Under the pieces are notes generated by a model. The model saw only the letters and a list, made by a program, of their open reading frames with translations, was not told the DNA's origin and searched no databases. A stretch of DNA of 64,000 bases from assembly GCF_037120725.1 (NCBI RefSeq), contig NZ_JBBAXC010000017.1, forward strand, positions 36,443-100,442, in the 5' to 3' direction. The translations under genes and the position numbers were made by a program. This DNA is from Bacillus spongiae (lineage in GTDB: Bacteria > Bacillota > Bacilli > Bacillales > Bacillaceae_K). The stretch's first letter is position 1, and every line of letters starts with the position of its first letter. Positions 18,355 to 26,032 of this stretch are shown in pieces.

Positions 18355-18561
18355 TTGAAAGGGTTTATTTTGGGAATAATTAGTGTTTTTTTAACAGTTA
18401 TTATCCACGAAGGGGTATTGTCACTTATAGGCTTTAATTATGCTTTGTTTAGTGACGAATTTAATTTTTTATCATTACTGGTTGATTTGGGTCTTTTCGT
18501 GGCAATTTTTATGCCAATTTACCTTGTTGCAAAGAAATTTATATTTAGGAAAGCTCATTAG
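18355..18561 (+). CDS. Small two-helix membrane protein
   Basis: 68 residues from a TTG at 18355, which lies 9 bases after AGGAG; the ATG at 18346 abuts the ribosome site and is less likely. Two hydrophobic helices (FILGIISVFLTVIIHEGVLSLI and FLSLLVDLGLFVAIFMPIYLV regions) and a basic C-terminus (KKFIFRK) predict an integral membrane protein with its tail inside. A terminator overlaps the stop codon. Function unknown. Confidence 0.6.
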   Translation: MKGFILGIISVFLTVIIHEGVLSLIGFNYALFSDEFNFLSLLVDLGLFVAIFMPIYLVAKKFIFRKAH

Positions 18562-18585
18562 ACCTTAACGTTTTTAAGGTCTTTT
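18561..18585 (+). terminator. Terminator of the two-helix protein gene
   Basis: GACCTTAA pairs with TTAAGGTC around CGTTT and is followed by TTTT. Confidence 0.85.
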
Positions 18586-19238
18586 CTTATCCGATTTTAT
18601 GCATTCTAACTATTATTTCGTTAGATCTTAGCATACTGAAATCAGTATTTGTTCTACTCTTTTCTCTCTAATTCAAGCCAACGGAACCAATAAAGGAAGT
18701 TATTCCTATATTTTGTTGCAACTCCTTGAAATCGAGTTTTCTAACGATTATAAAAGTGATGGGCGTAATGAATGTAAAAGTTCTTTTTTTTACACGATGT
18801 TTCTGTCCCTCATTGACTGTTTCGTCCTGTAATCCCATTATATTGGCAAACTTTTTTTAATTTGTTGCTATATTTCTACATAACAAAGCAGACGGGTGAA
18901 TATACTCACCTATCACAGTATCAATTTCCTCTCTATAACATGACTTGTATCTGATTTTGGAGCAATCTACCATTTCGGACTTGTTCTACAACACCGGCAA
19001 TTTTAAGTTTAGAAATCCTTCTTTTTTCTTTTTCTCCACGTTTCTTGAGTTTTCTATAGGTGATTTCATTACCTTCCGAAAGAAGGCTTCGTTACTCTCA
19101 ACGATTAGGAATCATCTGTATTATTTCAATAATCTCTTTGTAGGTGGTCTGAATCTCCATGCAAAAGCAAGAAAAGGTTCCTTTCTATTTATGTGGCTTG
19201 TTCATACTATGAGAATAAAATTAAAAGGAGGCGACACA
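18586..19238. other. Region without a supported gene
   Basis: 650 bases. A frame open from 18945 runs into the alpha/beta-hydrolase gene, but the strong ribosome site lies at that gene's ATG, so the extension is not believed. No repeat or RNA structure is apparent. Confidence 0.4.
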
Positions 19239-20042
19239 ATGCCGTTTCTAAATGTGGAAGACCAAGTCGGTTTGTATTATGAAGACGTGGGTGACGGGAC
19301 GCCGGTCATTTTCATCCATGGCGTATGGATGAGCAGCAAATTCTTTCAGAAGCAGACCGAATTTTTTAGTAAAAATCACCGGGCTATCCTAGTTGATTTA
19401 CGAGGTCACGGCCAGTCCTCGAAAGTCCATCATGGACATACTGTTGCAAATTATGCGCGTGACTTGCACTGTTTTATCGAAAAGCTTAACCTGAAAGATG
19501 TCGTCCTCGTCGGATGGTCGATGGGTGCTTTCGTTGCATGGGATTATCTCCAGCAGTTTGGTGAGGAAAATGTTAAGGGCACGGTGATAGTCGATGAGCT
19601 TCCGTCCGATTTCAAATGGGATGACTTCTCCATGGGTGCTTTCGATTTCCCAACTCTCATCCATCTCATGCGTGAAGTTCAGAACAACCGAACAGGATTT
19701 CTCACTGAGTTTATTCCACTCATGTTTAAAAAGGAGCTTTCTCAAGACGCCTTCGATTGGATGCTTAAAGAAACATTGAAACTACCAGAATCCGTCGCAA
19801 GCGCAATCCTATTCGATCAAACTGTCGTCGATTATCGTAAGCAATTTCAAAATATCAACGTTCCGACTCTCCTATGCTTTGGAAGAGACGAAAAGCTAAT
19901 ACCAGTCGCAGCAGGAGAATACATCCATAAACGTCTGAATCACTCACAGTTCACCATTTTTGAAAACAGCTGCCATTGTCCATTTTTAGAAGAGCCAGAT
20001 ATGTTTAATAAAACTGTAAGCGGGTATATTTTATCGTTATAG
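19239..20042 (+). CDS. Alpha/beta-hydrolase (haloperoxidase-like fold)
   Basis: 267 residues. Motifs are FIHGVWMSS (oxyanion hole), DLRGHGQS, the nucleophile elbow VGWSMGA (Ser at about 93), and the catalytic His in NSCHCPFLEEP near the C-terminus. This is the cofactor-free esterase/chloroperoxidase-like branch. AAAAGGAGG lies 7 bases before the ATG. It lies just upstream of the modified-peptide locus, but a strong terminator separates the two, so functional linkage is not implied. Confidence 0.87.
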   Translation: MPFLNVEDQVGLYYEDVGDGTPVIFIHGVWMSSKFFQKQTEFFSKNHRAILVDLRGHGQSSKVHHGHTVANYARDLHCFIEKLNLKDVVLVGWSMGAFVAWDYLQQFGEENVKGTVIVDELPSDFKWDDFSMGAFDFPTLIHLMREVQNNRTGFLTEFIPLMFKKELSQDAFDWMLKETLKLPESVASAILFDQTVVDYRKQFQNINVPTLLCFGRDEKLIPVAAGEYIHKRLNHSQFTIFENSCHCPFLEEPDMFNKTVSGYILSL

Positions 20043-20053
20043 AAAAAGGTGAG

Positions 20054-20093
20054 AAAATGACTCATATAACGAATTTCTTATATGAGTCATTTT
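20054..20093 (+). terminator. Terminator of the hydrolase gene
   Basis: AAAATGACTCATATAA and TTATATGAGTCATTTT form a perfect 16-bp stem. It isolates the upstream gene from the peptide cluster. Confidence 0.9.
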
Positions 20094-20249
20094 CGTTTCG
20101 AGGCAATATAACCCTATTATTTAAATAATAAAAACCGTACTTTGCATTCTATTAACTAGTATAAAGAACATAGATTTATAGCACATTACATACCTAAATT
20201 GGAAAAATAGTGAGGTATTAACAATAAGCATACATAATATAGTTAAATA

Positions 20250-20286
20250 GTAAAGACTTTACAATAATAAATATTATATGTATAAT
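20250..20286 (+). promoter_or_regulatory. Promoter and palindromic operator, precursor 1
   Basis: GTAAAGACTTTAC (20250-20262) is a perfect 6-bp inverted repeat with one central base. Its right half contains the -35 box TTTACA (20258-20263). TATAAT follows after exactly 17 bases (20281-20286). Confidence 0.8.
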
Positions 20287-20339
20287 TTATAATGTATTCA
20301 GAAAATTGAGTAATTTAAGTAAGAATGGTGGTGATACAT

Positions 20340-20495
20340 ATGTCTAACGAGAAAATGAAAACTCAAGTAAACAACCCTAAAGCTGAACGCTCTAAATTCG
20401 GACAAGGTGTAACGGGTACACCTGTCAGATTTTCTATTCCAAAACCATCTGTTTGCGCAAGTGGTTGCGGTGCAGCATCTAAAGTGAAGAAATAG
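20340..20495 (+). CDS. Modified-peptide precursor 1
   Basis: 51 residues. A hydrophilic leader (KTQV, then ERSKFGQGVTGTPVRF at about 16-31) is followed by the core CASGCGAASKVKK from Cys39. GGTGGTGAT is the ribosome site, 6 bases before the ATG. No signal peptide, so export must use the cluster's ABC transporter. Heterocyclisable residues in the core are Cys39, Ser41, Cys43 and Ser47. It is the most divergent core of the four (Ala40, Ser47, and a PKPS stretch before the core). Identity as a precursor is inferred from repetition and from the neighbouring YcaO genes. Confidence 0.85.
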   Translation: MSNEKMKTQVNNPKAERSKFGQGVTGTPVRFSIPKPSVCASGCGAASKVKK

Positions 20496-20502
20496 TGATT
20501 CC

Positions 20503-20541
20503 AGAAGAGTAATGGTTTTGTACCATTACTCTTCTTTTTTA
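20503..20541 (+). terminator. Terminator, precursor 1
   Basis: AGAAGAGTAATGG pairs with CCATTACTCTTCT and is followed by TTTTT. Confidence 0.9.
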
Positions 20542-20805
20542 TACTATTAATTAAAATGATAAAAAATGAAATTAGAGTCATCTTCTCTTTGGGTGGTAAA
20601 TACTCGCTGTCTAATTCTAGGGATTTTCTATTATACTGATCTTGAGCATATAGAATACTAAAACGATAAATTGAGGATTAAAATAAATTTCTAATACAAA
20701 AATAAAGAATTTATAGTTTTATACTCTCTGAAAGAGTATAAAGAACCTATATATATTGCACACTAGTAAAGGTTTTATAGTTAAATTACATAATTTACTT
20801 ATAAA

Positions 20806-20842
20806 GTAAAGACTTTACAAAAATAGATAATTTTCGTATAAT
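20806..20842 (+). promoter_or_regulatory. Promoter and palindromic operator, precursor 2
   Basis: GTAAAGACTTTAC at 20806-20818, -35 TTTACA at 20814-20819, 17-base spacer, -10 TATAAT at 20837-20842. Confidence 0.8.
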
Positions 20843-20895
20843 TTACATAGTATTCAGAATATTGAGTACATTAAACAAGAATGGTGGTGATACAT

Positions 20896-21051
20896 ATGAC
20901 TCAAGCAAAAAATAAAACTCAAGTGAACAAGCCTAAAGATGAACGTTCTAAATTCGGGCAAGGTGTAACGGGTACACCTATTAGATTTCGTGATGCAAGA
21001 CCACCTCTATGTTCAAGTGGTTGTGGTGCAGCAACTAAAGTGAAGAAATAA
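20896..21051 (+). CDS. Modified-peptide precursor 2
   Basis: 51 residues. Same plan as its paralogues: KTQV near the start, the invariant block RSKFGQGVTGTP, then a variable linker (RFRDARPPL) and the core CSSGCGAATKVKK from Cys39. It is the only copy with two adjacent serines after the first Cys, so it offers one more potential oxazoline site, and the only one with Ile in place of Val before Arg30. The start is set by GGTGGTGAT. Confidence 0.85.
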   Translation: MTQAKNKTQVNKPKDERSKFGQGVTGTPIRFRDARPPLCSSGCGAATKVKK

Positions 21052-21057
21052 TATTTT

Positions 21058-21096
21058 AGAAGAGTGATGGTCTTGTACCATTACTCTTTTTTTATA
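21058..21096 (+). terminator. Terminator, precursor 2
   Basis: AGAGTGATGG pairs with CCATTACTCT (one G-U pair), followed by TTTTTTT. Confidence 0.88.
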
Positions 21097-21262
21097 TAGT
21101 CTCTATTAATAAAATGATGAAAAGAGAAATTAGAGTTATCTTCTGTGGATAGTAAATTCCTGCTGCATAAATTTATTTAATACAAGAAATAAAAAGAATT
21201 TTATCTTTCACTCTATTAACTAGTAAAAAGAACCTAAACACATACCACATTACAGAAAAATA

Positions 21263-21299
21263 GTAAAGTCTTTACATTAGTGGATATTATTTGTATACT
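21263..21299 (+). promoter_or_regulatory. Promoter and palindromic operator, precursor 3
   Basis: GTAAAGTCTTTAC at 21263-21275 (central base T rather than A), -35 TTTACA at 21271-21276, 17-base spacer, -10 TATACT at 21294-21299. This weaker -10 is the only promoter-box difference among the four copies. Confidence 0.8.
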
Positions 21300-21352
21300 C
21301 AATATAGTATTCAGAATATTGAATAAGATAAATGAGAATGGTGGTGATACAT

Positions 21353-21511
21353 ATGCCTAACGAGAAAGCTAAAACTCAAGTGAAAACTCCTAAAGGTCTA
21401 CGTTCAAAATTCGGACAAGGTGTAACCGGTACACCTGTAAGATTTTCTGATTCAAGACCACCAGGAATGTGTGGAAGTGGTTGTGGTGCAGCAACTAAAG
21501 TGAAGAAATAA
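21353..21511 (+). CDS. Modified-peptide precursor 3
   Basis: 52 residues. The invariant leader block RSKFGQGVTGTPVRF is followed by the linker SDSRPPGM and the core CGSGCGAATKVKK from Cys40. The core is identical to that of precursor 4, so these two copies probably give the same product, differing only in the leader and in SDS against SIS in the linker. A Leu replaces the acidic residue before Arg at position 16. Confidence 0.85.
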   Translation: MPNEKAKTQVKTPKGLRSKFGQGVTGTPVRFSDSRPPGMCGSGCGAATKVKK

Positions 21512-21517
21512 TATTTT

Positions 21518-21556
21518 AGAAGAGTGATGGTCTTGTACCATTACTCTTCTTCTTTT
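21518..21556 (+). terminator. Terminator, precursor 3
   Basis: GAAGAGTGATGG pairs with CCATTACTCTTC, followed by a T-rich tail. Confidence 0.88.
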
Positions 21557-21769
21557 TATAATCTCTATTAATCAAAATGATGAAATAAGAAATTAGAACC
21601 GTCTTCTCAGAGGGTGGTAAATGCTTGCTATAATAATTTTCTAACATAAAAAAATGTATACTTTTCACTCTATTAACAAGTAGAAAAAACTAGATTTATA
21701 CCACATTACAGAATTAAGTTAGCAAAATAGGAAAGACTTCATAAAAAATATACATAATATAGTTATATA

Positions 21770-21806
21770 GTAAAGACTTTACAATAAAAGATATTATAGG
21801 TATAAT
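21770..21806 (+). promoter_or_regulatory. Promoter and palindromic operator, precursor 4
   Basis: GTAAAGACTTTAC at 21770-21782, -35 TTTACA at 21778-21783, 17-base spacer, -10 TATAAT at 21801-21806. A degenerate half-site, GGAAAGACTTCAT, lies about 40 bases upstream. Confidence 0.8.
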
Positions 21807-21859
21807 TTACACTGTATTCAGAACATTGAATAAGTTGAGTGAGAATGGTGGTGATACAT

Positions 21860-22018
21860 ATGGCTGAAGAGAAAGCTAAAACTCAAGTGAAAAAGCCTAC
21901 AGGTGAACGTTCAAAATTCGGACAAGGTGTAACAGGTACGCCTGTAAGATTTTCTATTTCAAGACCACCAGGTATGTGTGGAAGTGGTTGTGGTGCAGCA
22001 ACTAAAGTGAAGAAATAG
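21860..22018 (+). CDS. Modified-peptide precursor 4
   Basis: 52 residues. The leader is Lys/Glu rich (MAEEKAKTQVKKPTG), followed by the invariant RSKFGQGVTGTPVRF block and the core CGSGCGAATKVKK from Cys40. It is the copy next to the maturation genes, 67 bases before the McbB-like start codon, so read-through from its promoter is the likely source of the maturation-gene message. Confidence 0.86.
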   Translation: MAEEKAKTQVKKPTGERSKFGQGVTGTPVRFSISRPPGMCGSGCGAATKVKK

Positions 22019-22022
22019 TGAT

Positions 22023-22060
22023 TCTAGTAGAGTGATGGTCTTGTACCATTACTCTACTTA
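22023..22060 (+). terminator. Hairpin, precursor 4 (partial terminator)
   Basis: AGTAGAGTGATGG pairs with CCATTACTCTACT, but the following bases (TATTTTTAAAGG) form a weaker T-tract than in the other copies, consistent with read-through into the maturation genes. Confidence 0.75.
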
Positions 22061-22085
22061 TTTTTAAAGGAGCTATTAAATAAAA

Positions 22086-22952
22086 ATGGTGAATACATAT
22101 ACAATTAACAAGTTCATTTATCATGTATTGTCAAATGGTGAAGGCGTCATCCAAACACAAGCTGGGATTGTTCGTACAGACAATAGAGATATCATGCGCC
22201 TTATACAAAATTGGGATGAAACAAATCAAACAATGGCTAATGAGGAAGAATTCAAGTCAATGTTTGCCGAAGATTATATTGAAGCGATAGAATTTTTGGA
22301 GTCATACAACATTATAGAAGAAGTTAAGGAAAAGAACTTAGATATTGACCGAGTAACCATCATTTCTAATCATAAAGAAATTGGGACATTATTACGTTCT
22401 ACAATACAAAACGATTACGGAAAACATGTAGATGTGAACTTATACGATACAGCTTACTATAAGCCTAGTAAAGATAAGGAACTGACTGTTGTGTTCTTGA
22501 ATCCATACAATAAGGAACTTGGATTGGAATTAAGAAATCGTCAAATGAACGCTCCTACCTCCATTATGTTGATGAGTTACGTTTATGAGAGCAATTTCTA
22601 CTTGGATAGTTTATATAGTCCTGATTGGAAAACCCCATGTCATCAATGTCACATGGGACATATTGAAACCCAATCATTAGTTGCAGATTCCGATAATTTG
22701 ACCTATCAGCAATTGGTTTCCTCTCTTTATGCTGTAGATCAGAACTTTAAGATTGAAGTTCCACTAACGGCTACACAACACATGAACATTGTTACACTAA
22801 TTAGTAACCAATTGAATCGATTTATGAACGATTTCCAAACCTCTAACCTTCATCCTGAAGAGATGACGAATTGCACCTTATTGGATTTGAAAACGCTGAA
22901 GTATTATAAAGATACTGCACTTCATTGGGAAATGTGTGACTGCTATGAATAA
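22086..22952 (+). CDS. McbB/E1-like cyclodehydratase partner protein
   Basis: 288 residues. The N-terminal 90 residues resemble a precursor-peptide-binding winged-helix (RRE-like) region, and the rest a divergent E1-like fold. Four Cys form the expected structural zinc site: CHQC (185, 188) and the C-terminal CDC (284, 286). In microcin B17-type systems McbB binds the leader peptide and presents the core to the YcaO enzyme. AAAGGAG precedes the ATG. The stop overlaps the next start by 8 bases, so translation is coupled. Family assignment rests on the Cys pattern, length and neighbourhood. Confidence 0.75.
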   Translation: MVNTYTINKFIYHVLSNGEGVIQTQAGIVRTDNRDIMRLIQNWDETNQTMANEEEFKSMFAEDYIEAIEFLESYNIIEEVKEKNLDIDRVTIISNHKEIGTLLRSTIQNDYGKHVDVNLYDTAYYKPSKDKELTVVFLNPYNKELGLELRNRQMNAPTSIMLMSYVYESNFYLDSLYSPDWKTPCHQCHMGHIETQSLVADSDNLTYQQLVSSLYAVDQNFKIEVPLTATQHMNIVTLISNQLNRFMNDFQTSNLHPEEMTNCTLLDLKTLKYYKDTALHWEMCDCYE

Positions 22953-23766
22953 GACTCAAACAACTTTAGATATTTTCCAGCAGAAACAAGATACCTTTTA
23001 TGCAGATGCGATGCAAGACAAGATTTTGGATGAAAGAACTATTCATGATATTTCTAAGTTTCATCAATCTACAACGTGGCATTTCCCTTTTCATTTCGGA
23101 TTAGACGATCGTACACTTGAATGGATGGACCTTGTAGAGAATACGGACGTGTTACCAGAAAATGTCGAGGATGAAATAATATTCGATGATGACGCTAATC
23201 ATGAACATGACTATAAAAGCACAAGACATTTCAATCTTGATGAAGGGCTGTCTATTCAACAACTAGGTGAGGTACTAAAATGTGCTTTCAGCCGGAACTC
23301 ATTTAGGGGCTCTAAACCATATCCATCTGCTGGTGCGCTTTACCCTGTCATTCCGCTCCTGTACATATTGAATGATAAAGCAGTTGAAAATGGAGGAGTA
23401 GCAGGTTGTTATGTCTTTGATTCTACTAACCATAAACTGATGCTGATTAAGTCATTTAATGAAGAAGATCAAGAAAAAGTGAGACGGAACTTATGTCAAA
23501 ACGAAGATTTATATTCAAATTTAGCAGTTGGCTATGCCCTTGATATAAAAAGAGCGATCACAAAATATAAAAAGCGGGGCTATAGACACGGCTTAATTGA
23601 AGTAGGTTTGATGGCTCAAAGCTTTAGAAATAGTATTAATCGGTTTCAAGACATGGGAGAATGCTGTTGGTCTGGTTTTAATGACAATGCACTGTCTCAT
23701 CTTTCAGGACTCAATCCTAAATTGGCCCCTCTTATTATGATGCAGTGGTTTGGAAAAACACGATGA
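22945..23766 (+). CDS. SagB/McbC-type FMN azoline dehydrogenase
   Basis: 273 residues with a nitroreductase-like fold. The FMN-binding signature is SRNSFRGSKPYPSAGALYP, the usual R-x(S/F)-R...PSAGxLYP block of SagB/ThcOx/McbC dehydrogenases. It would oxidise azolines to aromatic azoles on the modified precursor. The ATG at 22945 overlaps the upstream stop; a GTG at 22936 is an alternative. A C-terminal CCWSGF motif is also family-like. Its presence predicts that the product carries thiazoles or oxazoles rather than only azolines. Confidence 0.85.
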   Translation: MNKTQTTLDIFQQKQDTFYADAMQDKILDERTIHDISKFHQSTTWHFPFHFGLDDRTLEWMDLVENTDVLPENVEDEIIFDDDANHEHDYKSTRHFNLDEGLSIQQLGEVLKCAFSRNSFRGSKPYPSAGALYPVIPLLYILNDKAVENGGVAGCYVFDSTNHKLMLIKSFNEEDQEKVRRNLCQNEDLYSNLAVGYALDIKRAITKYKKRGYRHGLIEVGLMAQSFRNSINRFQDMGECCWSGFNDNALSHLSGLNPKLAPLIMMQWFGKTR

Positions 23767-24881
23767 TTTTTCAAAGGAAAAAAGGAACCATTTTCGGTTA
23801 TAAGACGAGAAAATTTCAGGCAACCGATCAACTCGTACAAGCCTACTCTAGAATACCGAATTTCATGGATGATGAGGGGTATACCGGGCCAATTGAATGT
23901 GGAGGAATAGACAGGATCACTTCTGTTGCCATTAAGAAGGCTTTTTCTGAATCAATAGAACGAAGAGCTGTTACGTTAGGTGCGAAGGGTGTGTCGGAAA
24001 GAGATTCTAAATATGAGAATTGGCCAAAACTTCACCTAGGAACGAATGAGAATGGCGGCTATAGCCCATCATTTGATTTAATTAGGCAACAACCAGTTCT
24101 AATTCCTAGAGAAGTCACTAGTCTTCGGAATAAGAAGCCTTTTATCGTAGATACAACGGGTACAGCTACCCACCCGATTCCTCAAATGGCAAAATTGAAT
24201 GCAGTCAAAGAATTATTTGAAAAGAACGCCCTATTTTCATTTTGGTATGGATCGAAAGGAAAAAGGGTTAATCAATTCTCATTCGATATATCCAAGAAAT
24301 TAGAGAAAATGGGATATGAACTCAACATGTATGTGGTAGACATCTTTGCTCCGCTTCAAGTGGTTATTTTAATCGGTCATAACCCAAATCACTACACCGA
24401 TTTGAAATATATATTCGGAGTTGGTTCAAGTGTAAATCTAGAGGATGCAATCAAAAAGGCGACTACTGAAGCGTACATGCTCCGCCTCTATTATAATGTG
24501 CTCTATTTCCGCGGGGAACATCAGTCGGGCTTATCGTCCTATGACAACGAGATAGTTCAACAACCGATGCGTAAAGATGTTGAATCTCATATAGAAGGTT
24601 TTCAAAACCTCCCTACGTATCAAGGGTTTATGACTAGTGATACCAATGAAAATCTCGATGTGATTATCGAAGGCTTACCAAAATGGTTATCACAGTTATA
24701 CATAACCGTATTGCCACAGTCATTAAATAAGGAAATGATTGTCGTCAAAGCTTTTTCGCCTAACCTTATTAACCACATTCCAAAAAAAGAATTTGTTGAA
24801 ATCGACATCCCGTTCATTTCGAATTTTTTACAAATAAGTGAGACAGAATTCGATGCATTACCAGACTGTCCAATCATTTAA
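23763..24881 (+). CDS. YcaO-domain protein, copy 1
   Basis: 372 residues from an ATG that overlaps the TGA of the dehydrogenase gene (ATGA). The ATP/Mg-binding signature SESIER (62-67) and a second conserved region KLNAVKELFEKNALFSFW are visible. The C-terminus ends DALPDCPII and lacks the proline-rich tail usual in catalytic azoline-forming YcaO proteins. It is far diverged from the second YcaO next door. It may be a partner subunit, or modify a different residue of the same precursors; this is inference. Confidence 0.8.
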   Translation: MIFQRKKGTIFGYKTRKFQATDQLVQAYSRIPNFMDDEGYTGPIECGGIDRITSVAIKKAFSESIERRAVTLGAKGVSERDSKYENWPKLHLGTNENGGYSPSFDLIRQQPVLIPREVTSLRNKKPFIVDTTGTATHPIPQMAKLNAVKELFEKNALFSFWYGSKGKRVNQFSFDISKKLEKMGYELNMYVVDIFAPLQVVILIGHNPNHYTDLKYIFGVGSSVNLEDAIKKATTEAYMLRLYYNVLYFRGEHQSGLSSYDNEIVQQPMRKDVESHIEGFQNLPTYQGFMTSDTNENLDVIIEGLPKWLSQLYITVLPQSLNKEMIVVKAFSPNLINHIPKKEFVEIDIPFISNFLQISETEFDALPDCPII

Positions 24882-24894
24882 CAGGAGAATAAAT

Positions 24895-26001
24895 ATGGAT
24901 ATTGAATTTCAAAACCAATCAAATAGTTCTTCCTCCCTTCTTAGTCATGTTGTACTCAAGAGACCGCTATTTCTAAATGGAATAAAAACGTGTAAAGTTT
25001 CCTCAAATTTACACGTTGGTACATCTGGTCAATCAGTAGGATATAGTATTAATAAAGTCGTTAAAGCCTCTTTAGGAGAACATCTTGAAAGGTTAAGTCT
25101 TTTTAAATCCAAGTTGAAGCCTGATGATGAAAGAGCGATGTACTTCGATGCCTTCAACATACTTAGTGGAGAGACGATACAAGTTCCGACATCAGACATA
25201 TTGCTAGAGTATAATTTGCCGTTTTTTAAACACTATAAAAATATGGATTCTCTTTATAGCGATACATGTGGGGTGGCTGCACATATTAATAGTCGAGATG
25301 CGATGCTCAGTGGTTTTTTGGAATTCGTCGAACGCCAGTCGCTGATTCACACATGGCTAACGGAACGAATTGGAACCAGCGTCAGACTAGACACAATTAA
25401 GGATGAGCATCTCCATAAGACGATCCATCACTTGAAGAGATTTGTTAATGAAATTAGATTGTTTAATATCTCTATTTCTAAGCATGTCTATGTCATTTTA
25501 ACGTTAGGCTTCCATGATAAATATTTTTCAGTCGGAGTTAGTGCCGATCCGAATCTTGACAAAGCGATTAATGGCTCACTCAATGAATTTGCCATGATTT
25601 TAGAAGGAAGTATACTTGCTGAAAAAGAGTCAATGGAGGAACAGCCTTTTCATGATAGCCAGCTTTATTCTGAGATTTTCTACAATCTTTCCGTAGAAGA
25701 TTTTCGCAATAAATTCAAGTTTTTGCTTCAATCTCCACCGATGGATAGGGAAGTAGAAAGTAAAGAATATACATTTAATCAGCTTATACATAATGTAAGT
25801 GAAGAATTAAAAATACCGATCTATTGCACATTTATTCCGAGTTTCATAGAATCAGGACCTGAGAAAATCGTGAAAGTTTTTTCACCTGATGGATATCCGC
25901 ATATGAATACGGAGCTATTTGATCCGGAAGATTTTAAGATATCCAATTCATTACCTTATAATGGTTTTCCGAATAAAGGAGTACACATTCCTTTTCCGTA
26001 A
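24895..26001 (+). CDS. YcaO-domain cyclodehydratase, copy 2 (McbD-like)
   Basis: 368 residues. The ATP-binding motif SLGEHLER (59-66) and the second acidic/Arg motif EFVERQ near residue 145 are present. The chain ends in HIPFP, matching the proline-rich C-terminus that lines the active site of cyclodehydratases such as McbD and BalhD. It is therefore the better candidate for ATP-dependent Cys/Ser/Thr heterocyclisation. ACAGGAG precedes the ATG at 24895; the in-frame extension to 24838 overlaps copy 1 and is not needed. Confidence 0.85.
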   Translation: MDIEFQNQSNSSSSLLSHVVLKRPLFLNGIKTCKVSSNLHVGTSGQSVGYSINKVVKASLGEHLERLSLFKSKLKPDDERAMYFDAFNILSGETIQVPTSDILLEYNLPFFKHYKNMDSLYSDTCGVAAHINSRDAMLSGFLEFVERQSLIHTWLTERIGTSVRLDTIKDEHLHKTIHHLKRFVNEIRLFNISISKHVYVILTLGFHDKYFSVGVSADPNLDKAINGSLNEFAMILEGSILAEKESMEEQPFHDSQLYSEIFYNLSVEDFRNKFKFLLQSPPMDREVESKEYTFNQLIHNVSEELKIPIYCTFIPSFIESGPEKIVKVFSPDGYPHMNTELFDPEDFKISNSLPYNGFPNKGVHIPFP

Positions 26002-26032
26002 TTTTAAAAAACAACATGAGAGGGGTACGAAC

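Larger units (their letters stand above)
20147..22059 (+). repeat. Four tandem precursor cassettes, about 460-560 bp each
   Basis: The start codons lie at 20340, 20896, 21353 and 21860. Each cassette contains an upstream element (TCTATTAACTAGTA, best in copies 1, 3 and 4), a palindrome overlapping a SigA promoter, the leader AAGAATGGTGGTGATACAT, a 51-52 codon gene, and a terminator with the shared stem GAGTGATGG/CCATTACTC. Divergence is highest at the peptide N-termini and in intergenic DNA and lowest in the core codons, which indicates old tandem duplication under selection. Confidence 0.9.

Noticed and set aside
18945..19238. N-terminal extension of the alpha/beta hydrolase
   Set aside because: AAAAGGAGG and a conserved family start lie at 19239; the upstream part is Phe-rich junk without a ribosome site.
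19239..20042. The upstream alpha/beta hydrolase as part of the peptide cluster
   Set aside because: A perfect 16-bp terminator and a different promoter arrangement separate it; linkage is not supported by sequence.
20147..22060. Regular repeats that could suggest a CRISPR array
   Set aside because: Unit length is about 500 bases and each unit carries a promoter, a gene and a terminator. No short direct repeats with spacers are present.
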